Source: G965279355 sp965279355 (GTDB lineage Bacteria > Pseudomonadota > Alphaproteobacteria > CACIAM-22H2). Taken from it: DNA of 64,000 bases. The notes under the pieces were generated by a model that was given only the letters and a program-made list of their open reading frames with translations, was not told where the DNA came from and ran no database searches. Every line of letters starts with the position of its first letter. Positions within the stretch are counted from its first letter, which is position 1. The position numbers and the translations under genes were made by a program. Location: assembly GCA_965279355.1 (NCBI GenBank), contig OZ257155.1, positions 4,464,001 through 4,528,000 of the forward strand, given 5' to 3'. Positions 9,205 through 17,477 of the stretch are shown piece after piece.

Positions 9205-10080
9205 TTACGCGACCGCGCCTTCGTAACCGGTGGTCCGGCGAATATCGCGCCGGTGTTCCGTGTCGTTGTATTCGGTGCCGCGATGCATCGTGGCGCAGTT
9301 GTCCCACATTACGAGATCGCCGACCGACCATTTGTGCCGGTACACGAACTGCGGCTGCGTTGCATGCGTCATTAATTCCTTCAGCAGGGCACGCCCTTCA
9401 TCGATCGGCATGCCGAGGATGTGCGAGCAATGCGAGGCGATGTAGAGCGTCTTGCGCTTCGATCCTGCATGCGTCTGAACGATCGGATGCTGCGCCGGCG
9501 GGCGCGATTTCAGTTCTTCTTCCGTCGGCTGCGGATAACCGGCGGTGACGCGCGAATACCAGACCGAATGTTCGGCCACGAGACCTTCGAGCTTCTTCTT
9601 CATGGTTTCCGGCAGCGCATCATAAGCAGCCCGCATATCGGCGAACTCGGTGTCGGCGTCCTTCGGCGGCACTTCATGGGCGGCGAGGGCGGAATAACGC
9701 GCCCGGTTCTGCACGAAGGAGCCGTCCGTATGCCACTGCGCGTTGCCCTTCAGGAACAGGCGTCGCCGGCTGTCGAAGGCCAAGATGTTGCCGTCGGGAT
9801 CGAGGTTGCTGACATCGATGATCTCCGGGACCTGACGGCGCGTCCTGACGTGCCCGGCGACGGTGACAATCCCCGATCCCTCGAGGTGACCGAAATGACG
9901 GCTGAATGCGACGTGCTCCTCGTCGCGCAGGGGCGGCTCGTGGTGGAACACACAGACGCCGTGGCGGTCCATTGCATCAACGATTTCCGCCACGCCATCG
10001 CGATCGAGCGGCTGCCGCAGATCGACGCCGGAGATCGCGGCGACGAACAGTCTGTGAAGCGGCTTCTCAACCAGAGGCAT
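9205..10080 (-). CDS. TauD/TfdA-family Fe(II)/2-oxoglutarate dioxygenase (copy 3)
   Basis: This 291-residue dioxygenase is homologous to the two plus-strand copies but more divergent. His117 and Asp119 in WHTDGSF and the distal His in TMHRG make the iron triad, and RRTTGYE near the end holds the 2-oxoglutarate Arg. The ATG at 10080 opens the family domain (PLHRLFVAAISGVDL); a longer open frame upstream overlaps the Bug gene and is not used. It lies between the receptor and two amidohydrolases in one operon, so oxygenation followed by hydrolysis or decarboxylation of the product is a reasonable reading. Confidence 0.87.
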   Translation of the reverse strand: MPLVEKPLHRLFVAAISGVDLRQPLDRDGVAEIVDAMDRHGVCVFHHEPPLRDEEHVAFSRHFGHLEGSGIVTVAGHVRTRRQVPEIIDVSNLDPDGNILAFDSRRRLFLKGNAQWHTDGSFVQNRARYSALAAHEVPPKDADTEFADMRAAYDALPETMKKKLEGLVAEHSVWYSRVTAGYPQPTEEELKSRPPAQHPIVQTHAGSKRKTLYIASHCSHILGMPIDEGRALLKELMTHATQPQFVYRHKWSVGDLVMWDNCATMHRGTEYNDTEHRRDIRRTTGYEGAVA

Positions 10081-10094
10081 TGTTCTCTGTGTCC

Positions 10095-11081
10095 TTATTG
10101 CGGCTCGATTTTCGCGACGCGGACCAGGTCCGCCCATTTCTTGCTGTCGCGCTCCAGCATATCGCGAACAAGCTTCTGGTTGCCGGGCAACGGGTCCATG
10201 CCGAGGGTCAGAAGGAAGGTTTTGGTTTCCTCCTGCAGCACGACCTGATTGAACAGGCCCTCGAGCTTGTCGACGATCGGCTTGGGTGTGCCCAGCGGCG
10301 CCTGCACCGACCACCATTCGCGCAGATCGAACTCGGGAATACCGGCCGCGTCCTTCATGGTCGGCCAGGGTGTTGCGGCCATCGGTGTTGCCGTGGTGAT
10401 CGCCAGCGCCCGCAGCTTTCCGTCCTTTGCCGCGACCAGCATGTTGGCGGGCCCGATGAAGGTGAAGTCGATCTCGCCGGCATAGAGGTCCGTGAGGATC
10501 GCCTGCGGCGAGCGGTAATTGACCCGCAGCGCATTCAGCTTGGCGAAGGAATTATAGAGTTCGTTGGTCGCCAGGGACTGCGCATTGGAGGTGCCGAACG
10601 ATACCTTTCCCTTCTTGTGCAGGTAGGCGGTGAGTTCGGCGACCGAATTGACCGGCGTCTTGGTCGGATCGACGATCAGCACAAACGCGTTATGCGACAG
10701 CGTGGTGATGTGCTCGAAATCCTTGATCGGATCGAAGGGGATCGATTTGAACAAAGACGGCGCCGCGGCCATCGAGGAATTGCCGGGGACGATGAGCAGG
10801 GTATAGCCGTCGGGGCGTGAGCGGGCCGCGGCTTCGATGCCGATATTGCCTGTGGCGCCGACCTTGTTCTCGACCACGATCGGCTTGCCCATCATCGGGC
10901 CGACCTTGTTGGTGAAGAAGCGGATCAGCAGGTCCGCACCGGTGCCGGCGGCGAAGTTACAGATGACCTTCACTTCGCGGTTGGGATAATCCGTCTGGGC
11001 CACTGCGATATTCGGCAGCGACGAAAGAAAAGCCATGAGGGCAATCGCGGGTAGTGTGCGGCCGTAGCGCGTCCGGAACAT
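10095..11081 (-). CDS. Bug/TctC-family periplasmic solute receptor (first gene of operon)
   Basis: This 328-residue protein has a Sec signal peptide ending near NIAVAQ, then the family opening TDYPNREVKVICNF and the GATGNIG and RPDGYTLL segments. Bug receptors bind small carboxylates or related metabolites and normally serve TctAB tripartite transporters. No tctA or tctB is present in the window, so this is an orphan receptor. It leads the operon with the TauD and two amidohydrolase genes, whose substrate it may bind. Transcription probably starts from the promoter at 11143-11172, divergent from the TetR gene. Confidence 0.9.
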   Translation of the reverse strand: MFRTRYGRTLPAIALMAFLSSLPNIAVAQTDYPNREVKVICNFAAGTGADLLIRFFTNKVGPMMGKPIVVENKVGATGNIGIEAAARSRPDGYTLLIVPGNSSMAAAPSLFKSIPFDPIKDFEHITTLSHNAFVLIVDPTKTPVNSVAELTAYLHKKGKVSFGTSNAQSLATNELYNSFAKLNALRVNYRSPQAILTDLYAGEIDFTFIGPANMLVAAKDGKLRALAITTATPMAATPWPTMKDAAGIPEFDLREWWSVQAPLGTPKPIVDKLEGLFNQVVLQEETKTFLLTLGMDPLPGNQKLVRDMLERDSKKWADLVRVAKIEPQ

Positions 11082-11142
11082 GCGTTCTCTCCCCTTTTGG
11101 AGACATTAAAGAGCCTGCATGGCTCTCCTGTCTGCTTCCATA

Positions 11143-11172
11143 AAGATACATACACTCAGGAATGTAAGTCAA
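11143..11172 (-). promoter_or_regulatory. Promoter with candidate TetR operator for the Bug-TauD-amidohydrolase operon
   Basis: On the minus strand a -35-like TTGACT (11172-11167) and a -10-like TATCTT (11148-11143) are separated by 18 bases. The spacer is nearly filled by an interrupted inverted repeat, TACATAC at 11147-11153 against GAATGTA at 11160-11166 (TACAT/ATGTA exact). A repressor bound there would block RNA polymerase. The divergent TetR gene starts 85 bases away, so it is the obvious candidate. Promoter hexamers are partial matches, so both assignments are inference. Confidence 0.5.
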
Positions 11173-11256
11173 CGCAGGCGGGCTGCTCGATTGTGGTTGT
11201 CCGAACAACGCGGTAGGAGACGGTCGTCAAAAGAGGACGCCGGAGGTCCCGAGTCG

Positions 11257-11868
11257 ATGCAGGCCAGTGCCAAGCCACCCCGGAGGAGCCAGCAGCAACG
11301 GCGCGAAACGACGCGGCGCCATTTGCTGGATGCCGCCATCGACTGCATCCATGACATGGGGCTGGCGGGGGCCATTGTCTCCGTGATTGCCGACCGGGCC
11401 GGCGTGACGCGGGGCGCGGTCCAGCATCATTTCGGCAACCGCAACGATCTGGTTTTGGCCCTGATTGAGGAGATCGGCGAGAAGCTGTTTGTCGAATCCG
11501 ACAAGGTGCTGGCGACGCGGCCGATCAAGGATCGCGTTGCGGTGATCTGCGAGCAGTACTGGGAGACGATCAACAGCCGGCATTCCGTGGCGTCGATTCA
11601 TCTCCATCTCGGCACCATGCATGACGCCGACCTGCATCCACGCATCTACGATGCGATGCGCAAGGCGGAACGCAGGCTCGATAACCAATGGCTTGATCTG
11701 TTCAAGGACCGGAAGCTGCCGGCGGCACGTGTCATCGCGGCACGCCACCTTGTCCTGGCGACGATGCGCGGGCTGGTCCTGCGTCAGATCCATCGCAAGG
11801 CCCGCCACGGCTGGGACACCGAGCGGGCGTTGCTGCGCGAAACGCTGGAGCGGATGCTCTCCGGCTGA
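11257..11868 (+). CDS. TetR-family transcriptional regulator
   Basis: This 203-residue one-component regulator has an N-terminal helix-turn-helix at about residues 40-62 (IVSVIADRAGVTRGAVQHHFGNRNDL read in part) and an all-helical C-terminal ligand domain. I chose the ATG at 11257 over earlier in-frame codons because the basic pre-HTH segment begins there. It is divergent from the Bug-TauD-amidohydrolase operon, and an inverted repeat lies in that operon's promoter, so it probably represses it until a pathway ligand binds. The effector is unknown. Confidence 0.85.
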   Translation: MQASAKPPRRSQQQRRETTRRHLLDAAIDCIHDMGLAGAIVSVIADRAGVTRGAVQHHFGNRNDLVLALIEEIGEKLFVESDKVLATRPIKDRVAVICEQYWETINSRHSVASIHLHLGTMHDADLHPRIYDAMRKAERRLDNQWLDLFKDRKLPAARVIAARHLVLATMRGLVLRQIHRKARHGWDTERALLRETLERMLSG

Positions 11869-11877
11869 CGCTGGCTT

Positions 11878-12339
11878 TCAGAGACCCAGGCGTTTGGCGT
11901 TGCCGGTCGCCGCGCGATGGAGTGGCAGCATGAGGGCCGCCTGAAGCGCCATCGTTGATGCGCCGAGTGCGATAGAGTTGGAGATGGCGCGGGCGAACCA
12001 GCCCGTCAGATAGTCCTGCTGCACGGCGACTACGGCCTGTGGCGAACGCGCGAGCGCAAGGGCCAGGGTGGCTTTTGCAGCGATGGCGCCTTCGGTCATC
12101 GCGGTGCGGACATTCTTGCCGACGGCCTCCAGCGACCGGGACATCAAGGCCGTCGACATTTCTGCGATGGCCTGCGTTTTCTCCGGCACCATGCGGGCGA
12201 ATTCGGCATGGCTGGCCGTCGCGGGATTGAGGCGATGGGCGATGACGCTGCCGGCCGCGGCTGCCATTTGACCGCTGTTGAGCGCCGCGGCGCTGCTCGA
12301 TGTTGCGATTTTCCGCAGTCGGCTGAGATCGCGTTTCAT
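11878..12339 (-). CDS. Phasin-like protein
   Basis: This 153-residue protein is rich in Ala, Met and Leu, predicted to be helical and lacks a signal peptide. The stretch TQAIAEMSTALMSRS and the AAKATLALALARSPQAVVAVQQDYL region fit the phasin_2 pattern of proteins that coat polyhydroxyalkanoate granules. The ATG at 12339 is used because the upstream extension reads through a terminator hairpin. It converges on the TetR gene with 9 bases between stops. No PHA synthase is in the window, so the role is a family-based inference. Confidence 0.6.
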   Translation of the reverse strand: MKRDLSRLRKIATSSSAAALNSGQMAAAAGSVIAHRLNPATASHAEFARMVPEKTQAIAEMSTALMSRSLEAVGKNVRTAMTEGAIAAKATLALALARSPQAVVAVQQDYLTGWFARAISNSIALGASTMALQAALMLPLHRAATGNAKRLGL

Positions 12340-12416
12340 GCCCGCCCCTGTGTCTGTGTGAGAAGTCGTCTCTCTTGAGGTGGCGACTGCGGGCCGGGGG
12401 AATAAGGCGTGACGCG

Positions 12417-12454
12417 AAATAAAAGATGCCGCGGAACCGAAATTCTGCGGCATC
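12417..12454 (-). terminator. Rho-independent terminator of the 12479-13732 Rieske gene
   Basis: A 12-bp stem pairs GATGCCGCGGAA (12425-12436) with TTCTGCGGCATC (12443-12454), including one G-T wobble, around a 6-base loop. Read on the minus strand it is followed by TTTTATTT. It lies 25 bases after the Rieske stop codon and before the phasin start, separating the two transcription units. Confidence 0.85.
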
Positions 12455-12478
12455 ACGATCCACGCAAAAAAAGGCTGT

Positions 12479-13732
12479 TTAGAAGCCCATGGCGTCCTGA
12501 TAGGCGCGCTTAATTTCTTCCGGCTGACCGATAAGCCAGGTGAACTCGCGTCGCGAGAGACCGCTCAGCGCATCCTTCTCCAGTTCTTCGCGGGTCACGC
12601 CGTGCATCAGGCTTTTGCGCGCCGCGATCGGCAGGGTGACGTTCTTGTTCACTTCCGGATCGCGGATGATCGCTTTGGGATCCTTGCCTTCCTCGATGGC
12701 TTCGAGATCGGCGAGGAAGCGCTTGCGCAGCATCATGATGCCGCGGTCGCTGCGGCCCAGATGCTCGTTCCAGCGGTCCGACACCGTCCCCTGGCCGACC
12801 CACGCCACGAAGTCCTGGTTCATGATGTGGCTGTCGATCCAGCGGCCGGTCCTGGGATCCTTGAGCCAGCTGTACCAGTAGGGGATGGAATTCTGCACAT
12901 ACGGCTCGCGGTCCTTGGGCACGCGACTGAAGAACCACGCCACCGACAGGGTCGTCTCGTCGTCGACCGGCACCCGCCATTCGAAATGGTTGCCGGTGAA
13001 CAGCGTGTTCGGCCACAGGCAGACCCGGCCGACGGTCCACAGCGGGCTGGTCTCGTCGGCACCTTCGCGGATGCGCTTGTACTGGATGCCGTACTCGAAC
13101 TCCTCGAAGTCGATCTTGAGGTGGGGCGGCGCATAGGGGCCGGTCTTGCCCTTGAGGCGGATGCTCCAGTTGTCGTGCATCCATTCGAAATGCACGGGAT
13201 CGATCGAGTTCTCCTGACCCTGCAGCCAGTTGCAGGGAACTTCGCAGAACACGATCTGCTTGAAGCCGTTGGGGTAGTTGAACAGCTCCCAGTTCGGTAG
13301 CAGGGGTGCCGGCTCGGGGCCCATATAGGCCCAGACCATGCCGGCATGGGCCTGCGCCTTGTATGCCTTGATCTTGATGCGGGTGTGATAGTCCGACTTG
13401 GGATCGGCCATCTGCTCGTAGGGCTGCTCGATGCACTGGCCGGTCTCGTCAAACGCCCAGCCGTGATAGTTGCAGCGCAGGCCGCACTTCTCGACGAAGC
13501 CGTAGGAGAGGTCGGCGCGGCGATGCGGGCAGTGGCGGTCGACCAGACCGTAAGTGCCGCTGAGATCGCGATAGAGGGTGAGGTCTTCCCCCATCAGCCG
13601 GACCGGCTTGACCGGCTTCTCGTCGAACTCGCCAACCGCAGCGATCGGGTGCCAGTAGCGCCGCATCAGGTTGCCCATGGGCGTGCCCGGCCCGACCTGG
13701 GTCAGCAGGCGATTCTTGTCTTCTTCAAGCAT
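12479..13732 (-). CDS. Rieske non-heme iron oxygenase, phthalate-dioxygenase-like alpha subunit
   Basis: This 417-residue oxygenase has its Rieske 2Fe-2S ligands at Cys68, His70, Cys87 and His90 (CPHR and CNYHGW). The catalytic iron site is in the C-terminal domain, with HFEWMH giving the H-x4-H pair. The start at 13732 (MLEEDKNRL) matches the N-terminus of the second Rieske protein at 20283 and of the phthalate/vanillate O-demethylase group. No reductase or ferredoxin partner is nearby, so electrons must come from elsewhere. It is a monocistronic gene with its own terminator, divergent from hsp20. Confidence 0.9.
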   Translation of the reverse strand: MLEEDKNRLLTQVGPGTPMGNLMRRYWHPIAAVGEFDEKPVKPVRLMGEDLTLYRDLSGTYGLVDRHCPHRRADLSYGFVEKCGLRCNYHGWAFDETGQCIEQPYEQMADPKSDYHTRIKIKAYKAQAHAGMVWAYMGPEPAPLLPNWELFNYPNGFKQIVFCEVPCNWLQGQENSIDPVHFEWMHDNWSIRLKGKTGPYAPPHLKIDFEEFEYGIQYKRIREGADETSPLWTVGRVCLWPNTLFTGNHFEWRVPVDDETTLSVAWFFSRVPKDREPYVQNSIPYWYSWLKDPRTGRWIDSHIMNQDFVAWVGQGTVSDRWNEHLGRSDRGIMMLRKRFLADLEAIEEGKDPKAIIRDPEVNKNVTLPIAARKSLMHGVTREELEKDALSGLSRREFTWLIGQPEEIKRAYQDAMGF

Positions 13733-13947
13733 GGGCGTCCTCGGGTGTTCTTCGGTCTTGGTGTCGCGCAACCATATGAAACATGGGCAGGGGTGGGCAA
13801 GAGTTACCCTGTTCCTGTCAGGGGTATTCCTTCGCTGACGGAAACCGAGTCACCCGCTCAGCTATTAGTGCCGGCGCATTCAAATACAAGATGTTGAATT
13901 AGGTTTGCGCCATCTCACATCTCCAGACCGGAGAACGTGAGAGAACC

Positions 13948-14364
13948 ATGGGATACGACCGAGCACGCGATTGGATGTGGTCTGAGGCCGTCGACATGCT
14001 GTCGCGCGCCGAGCGGATGCACCATGCGTTCTTTCGCCCTGCCGGTTCGCACGCGCGCCAGCCGGCCTGGGAGCCGCCCGTCGATATTCTCGAAACCGAC
14101 ACCGCCGTTCTGGTTCTGGTGGCGCTGCCTGGTGTAGACGCCGCAGAGGCGGATGCCGTGATCGATGGCGACCACCTGATCATTACCGGGACACGCCTGC
14201 TACCACGAGAATTGGGCACGGCGATCATTCACCGCCTGGAACTTCCGCAGGGGCGCTTTCAGCGCCGCGTGAAGCTGCCGACCGGACATTACAGCGGGGT
14301 GCGGCGGGCAACCGTGCATGGTTGCCTGGTGGTCACCCTGCAGAAAGCGGGAAGTCGTGGCTGA
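13948..14364 (+). CDS. Hsp20/alpha-crystallin small heat-shock protein
   Basis: This 138-residue ATP-independent holdase has an alpha-crystallin domain from about residue 48. It starts with WEPPVDILETD, contains VLVALPGVDAAEADAVID and GDHLIITGTR, and ends with a GCLVVTLQKA strand. No C-terminal IxI motif is visible. The last 8 bases overlap the start of lon, which suggests translational coupling of a holdase with a protease. I found no convincing heat-shock promoter upstream. Confidence 0.88.
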   Translation: MGYDRARDWMWSEAVDMLSRAERMHHAFFRPAGSHARQPAWEPPVDILETDTAVLVLVALPGVDAAEADAVIDGDHLIITGTRLLPRELGTAIIHRLELPQGRFQRRVKLPTGHYSGVRRATVHGCLVVTLQKAGSRG

Positions 14365-16801
14365 AAACGAGTATCAGGTGCTGTCCTCTAGTAACGGATC
14401 ATCGCCTGGTGCGGGCGGCGGGCAACCCATGCCGCCACTGCCGCCGGACGCGCTCATCATCATCCCGGTCCGCAACACCGTGCTATTTCCCGGCATCGTG
14501 ATGCCGGTGACGATCGGCCGCACGAAGTCGATCATGGCGGCGCAACAGGCGGTGCGTGAGCAGCGTCAGGTCGGCATCCTGCTGCAGCGCGACGCCGAGT
14601 TGAACGACCCGACGGCGCTCGACATGCATCGCATGGGCACCGTCGCCAGCATCGTGCGCTACATTACCGCGCCGGACGGCGCGCATCACCTGATCAGCCA
14701 GGGCGAGCAGCGCTTCCAGATCGTGGAGTTCCTGCACGGCTGGCCGTTCCTGGTGGCACGTGTGTTGCGCCTGCCCGAGCCCTCGACGACCAACCCGGAG
14801 ATCGAAGCCAGGTTCCTGAGCCTGAAGGCGCAGGCGACCGAAGCTGTGCAGTTGCTGCCGCAGGCGCCGGCCGAGCTGGTCGCGGCCGTGGAATCGGTGC
14901 AGACGCCGACAGCGTTGGCCGATCTTGCGACGGCCTATGCCGACATCAAGCCTGAAGAGAAGCAGGAGATCCTCGAGACGCTGGAGATCGTCGCTCGCAT
15001 GGAGAAGGTCTCCACGCAATTGGCTCATCGCATCGAGGTGCTGCGCCTGTCCAAGGAGATCAGCCAGAAGACGCGGAGCTCGCTCGACGAACGTCAGCGC
15101 GAGATCCTGTTGCGCGAGCAGATGGCGTCCATTCAGAAGCAGCTGGGCGAAGGCGAGGAAGGCAAGGCCGCTGAAATCGCCGAGCTTGAGAAGCAGATCT
15201 CCGCGGCGAACATGCCCAAGGAGATCGAGGACCACGCGCGCAAGGAGCTGCGCCGCCTGCAACGCATGCCTGAAGCAGCCGGCGAGTACGGCATGGTGCG
15301 GACCTATCTCGACTGGCTGATCGAGCTGCCGTGGAATCTGCCTGAAGAAAACCCGATCGACATTGCGGAGGCGCGCCGCATCCTGGACGAGGACCATTAC
15401 GGCCTCGACAAGATCAAGCGGCGGATTGTCGAATACCTCGCCGTGCGCAAGCTCGCCCCGAACGGCAAAGCGCCTATCCTGTGCTTCGTCGGCCCTCCCG
15501 GCGTCGGCAAGACGTCGCTGGGCCAGTCCATTGCGCGCGCCATGAACCGCAAGTTCGTGCGCATCAGCCTGGGCGGCGTGCATGACGAGGCGGAGCTGCG
15601 CGGTCATCGCCGTACCTATATCGGCGCGCTGCCCGGCAACATCATTCAGGCGATCCGCAAGGCGGGTGCCCGCAATGCGGTCGTGATGCTGGATGAGATC
15701 GACAAGGTCGGAAACGGCTTCCACGGCGACCCGAACGCGGCGCTGCTGGAAGTGCTCGACCCTGAACAGAATGGGACGTTCCGCGACAACTATCTCGCGG
15801 TGCCGTTCGACCTGAGCCGTGTGGTGTTCCTCACCACCGCGAACCAGCTCGACACGATTCCCGGACCGTTGCGGGACCGCATGGAGATCATCAGCCTTGC
15901 CGGCTACACCGCCGAGGAGAAGCATCAGATCGCCCGGCGTTACCTGCTGCGCCGTCAGCAGGAGGCGAATGGCCTCAAGGACGGACAGGTCGAGATCGCC
16001 GAGGCGGCACTGCGCGACATCATCCAGAACTACACGCGGGAATCCGGCGTGCGAAACCTGGAGCGCGAGATCGGCAAGGTGCTGCGCCATGAAGCGGTGC
16101 GGATCGCGGAAAATAGCGAGATCCAGACTCCGATCCAGGTTACGCAAAACGATCTGCACGCGATCTTGGGTGCCGCGCGTTTCGAAGACGAAGTGGCGAT
16201 GCGCACCAGCGTGCCGGGAGTCGCGACCGGACTGGCCTGGACGCCGGTCGGCGGCGATATTCTGTTCATCGAGGCGACGCGCATTCCCGGCAGCGGCAGG
16301 CTGATCCTCACCGGACAGTTGGGCGATGTGATGAAGGAAAGCGCCCAGGCGGCCTTCAGCATCGTGAAGAACCGCGCCGCGGCGCTCGGGATCGACGAGA
16401 CGCGCCTCGAGAAGAGCGATGTCCATGTCCATGTGCCGGCAGGCGCGATCCCCAAGGACGGGCCGAGTGCCGGTGTGGCGATGTTCATGGCGCTGACCTC
16501 GCTGCTGACCGATCGTACGATCCGCAGCGACACCGCGATGACGGGCGAGATCAGCCTGCGCGGGCTGGTGCTGCCGGTTGGCGGCATCAAAGAAAAGGTG
16601 ATTGCCGCACATCGCGCCGGCATCAAGCGGGTCATGCTGCCCGCGCGCAACCGGAAAGATTACGAGGATATTCCGGAAGAGACGCGCCGCGACCTTGAAT
16701 TCGTGTGGCTGGAGCGCGTCGACCAGGCAGTCGACGAGGCTCTGGACGCGAAACTGACGACTGATGCTGACGCGCAGGAACGGGAGATGGCGGAGGCTTA
16801 G
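14357..16801 (+). CDS. lon: Lon ATP-dependent serine protease
   Basis: This 814-residue protease degrades misfolded and selected regulatory proteins. The N-terminal LAN domain starts at about residue 33, a coiled-coil follows, the AAA+ Walker A GPPGVGKT is at 379-386, and the proteolytic Ser704 (GPSAG) and Lys747 (GGIKEK) dyad is intact. I prefer the GTG at 14357: it lies inside the hsp20 stop region with GGAAG just upstream, and the encoded AENEYQ start is plausible. In many alphaproteobacteria the main lon follows clpX, so this hsp20-linked gene could be a second Lon; that would need the whole genome. Confidence 0.92.
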   Translation: MAENEYQVLSSSNGSSPGAGGGQPMPPLPPDALIIIPVRNTVLFPGIVMPVTIGRTKSIMAAQQAVREQRQVGILLQRDAELNDPTALDMHRMGTVASIVRYITAPDGAHHLISQGEQRFQIVEFLHGWPFLVARVLRLPEPSTTNPEIEARFLSLKAQATEAVQLLPQAPAELVAAVESVQTPTALADLATAYADIKPEEKQEILETLEIVARMEKVSTQLAHRIEVLRLSKEISQKTRSSLDERQREILLREQMASIQKQLGEGEEGKAAEIAELEKQISAANMPKEIEDHARKELRRLQRMPEAAGEYGMVRTYLDWLIELPWNLPEENPIDIAEARRILDEDHYGLDKIKRRIVEYLAVRKLAPNGKAPILCFVGPPGVGKTSLGQSIARAMNRKFVRISLGGVHDEAELRGHRRTYIGALPGNIIQAIRKAGARNAVVMLDEIDKVGNGFHGDPNAALLEVLDPEQNGTFRDNYLAVPFDLSRVVFLTTANQLDTIPGPLRDRMEIISLAGYTAEEKHQIARRYLLRRQQEANGLKDGQVEIAEAALRDIIQNYTRESGVRNLEREIGKVLRHEAVRIAENSEIQTPIQVTQNDLHAILGAARFEDEVAMRTSVPGVATGLAWTPVGGDILFIEATRIPGSGRLILTGQLGDVMKESAQAAFSIVKNRAAALGIDETRLEKSDVHVHVPAGAIPKDGPSAGVAMFMALTSLLTDRTIRSDTAMTGEISLRGLVLPVGGIKEKVIAAHRAGIKRVMLPARNRKDYEDIPEETRRDLEFVWLERVDQAVDEALDAKLTTDADAQEREMAEA

Positions 16802-17287
16802 CCGTCGCTTGCGCGCAAGGCGCCGATGAACGCAGCGAGGGCAGCGAGGCACGCGAGCGTCCGAAGATGATTCCACGCCGTCCAGGTCGTTAGATAGGTC
16901 GACCACAACATTGCGCCGTCGGCGTTAGGTGCGGCGCCGTCGAGGGCGTTGTTGAGCGGGACGTTGAAGATTACCGTCACGAGAATGCAGCCTCCGAGAT
17001 AGAGGAGCGCGCCAGTCAGCGCGTACCCGGCGCCGGCTTCCAACCAGCGCCAGAGCGAAACGGCGAGAACGGCCAGGCAAACGGCAGCCGTGCCGAAGAA
17101 CACTACAGCGAAGACCGGATTGAGAATGGCGCGGTTGATGGCCTGCATGGCGGCCATACCGTGTTCTTTCTGGCGCGATCCGCGTGAAGCCGGGCATGAC
17201 GGCAACGGAGAACGCGAAGAAGAGGCCGGCCATCAGGCCGCAGCCGAGCGCACCTGTGAAGCGCAGAACCAGAATAGCCGCGCCCAT
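16798..17287 (-). pseudogene. DUF1772 (anthrone oxygenase-like) membrane protein, broken by a one-base frameshift
   Basis: Two overlapping minus-strand frames together give one normal DUF1772 protein of about 162 residues. The first frame, from the ATG at 17287, encodes GCGLMAGLFFAFSVAVMP and ends its homology at RIAPE. The second carries AAMQAINRAILNP, FNVPLNNAL and WTAWNHLRT to the stop at 16798. Removing one A from GAAAGAA (minus strand, 17164-17170) joins them as RIAPEEHGMAAMQ. Four membrane helices would be restored. It is either a recent pseudogene or an assembly error. Its stop overlaps the lon stop. Confidence 0.8.
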
Positions 17288-17365
17288 TTACGTTCGTCCT
17301 TCTCCGTCGGATCACACGTTCCGCATTGTCATGCCGGATGAACGTACGTCAACCGTTTGTGCGGT

Positions 17366-17394
17366 GCTCCGATGTCAGAATGACGTTTCGGAGC
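17366..17394. repeat. Intergenic two-part hairpin
   Basis: GCTCCGA (17366-17372) pairs exactly with TCGGAGC (17388-17394), and inside it GTCA (17374-17377) pairs with TGAC (17381-17384). There is no T-run on either side, so it is not a simple intrinsic terminator. It sits in the 190-base gap between the carbonic anhydrase stop and the DUF1772 start. It could be an operator or an mRNA structure. Confidence 0.6.
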
Positions 17395-17477
17395 GGTTCG
17401 CGATACGCGGGTGTCTCGAGGTAGGCGCAGGTTGTGCGCGATCGCGCCCTGATCGAAAAGCTGACTGGCTGGGATCT

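Noticed and set aside
13893..13916. Heat-shock (RpoH) promoter before hsp20, GTTGAA and CCATCT
   Set aside because: The boxes are only about 8 bases apart by the 7-mer/8-mer definition, shorter than the 11-15 expected.
14483..16906. 807-codon open frame antisense to lon
   Set aside because: Its translation is rich in Arg, His, Gln and Asp with no recognisable motif, while the plus strand encodes a complete Lon. It is a high-GC shadow frame.
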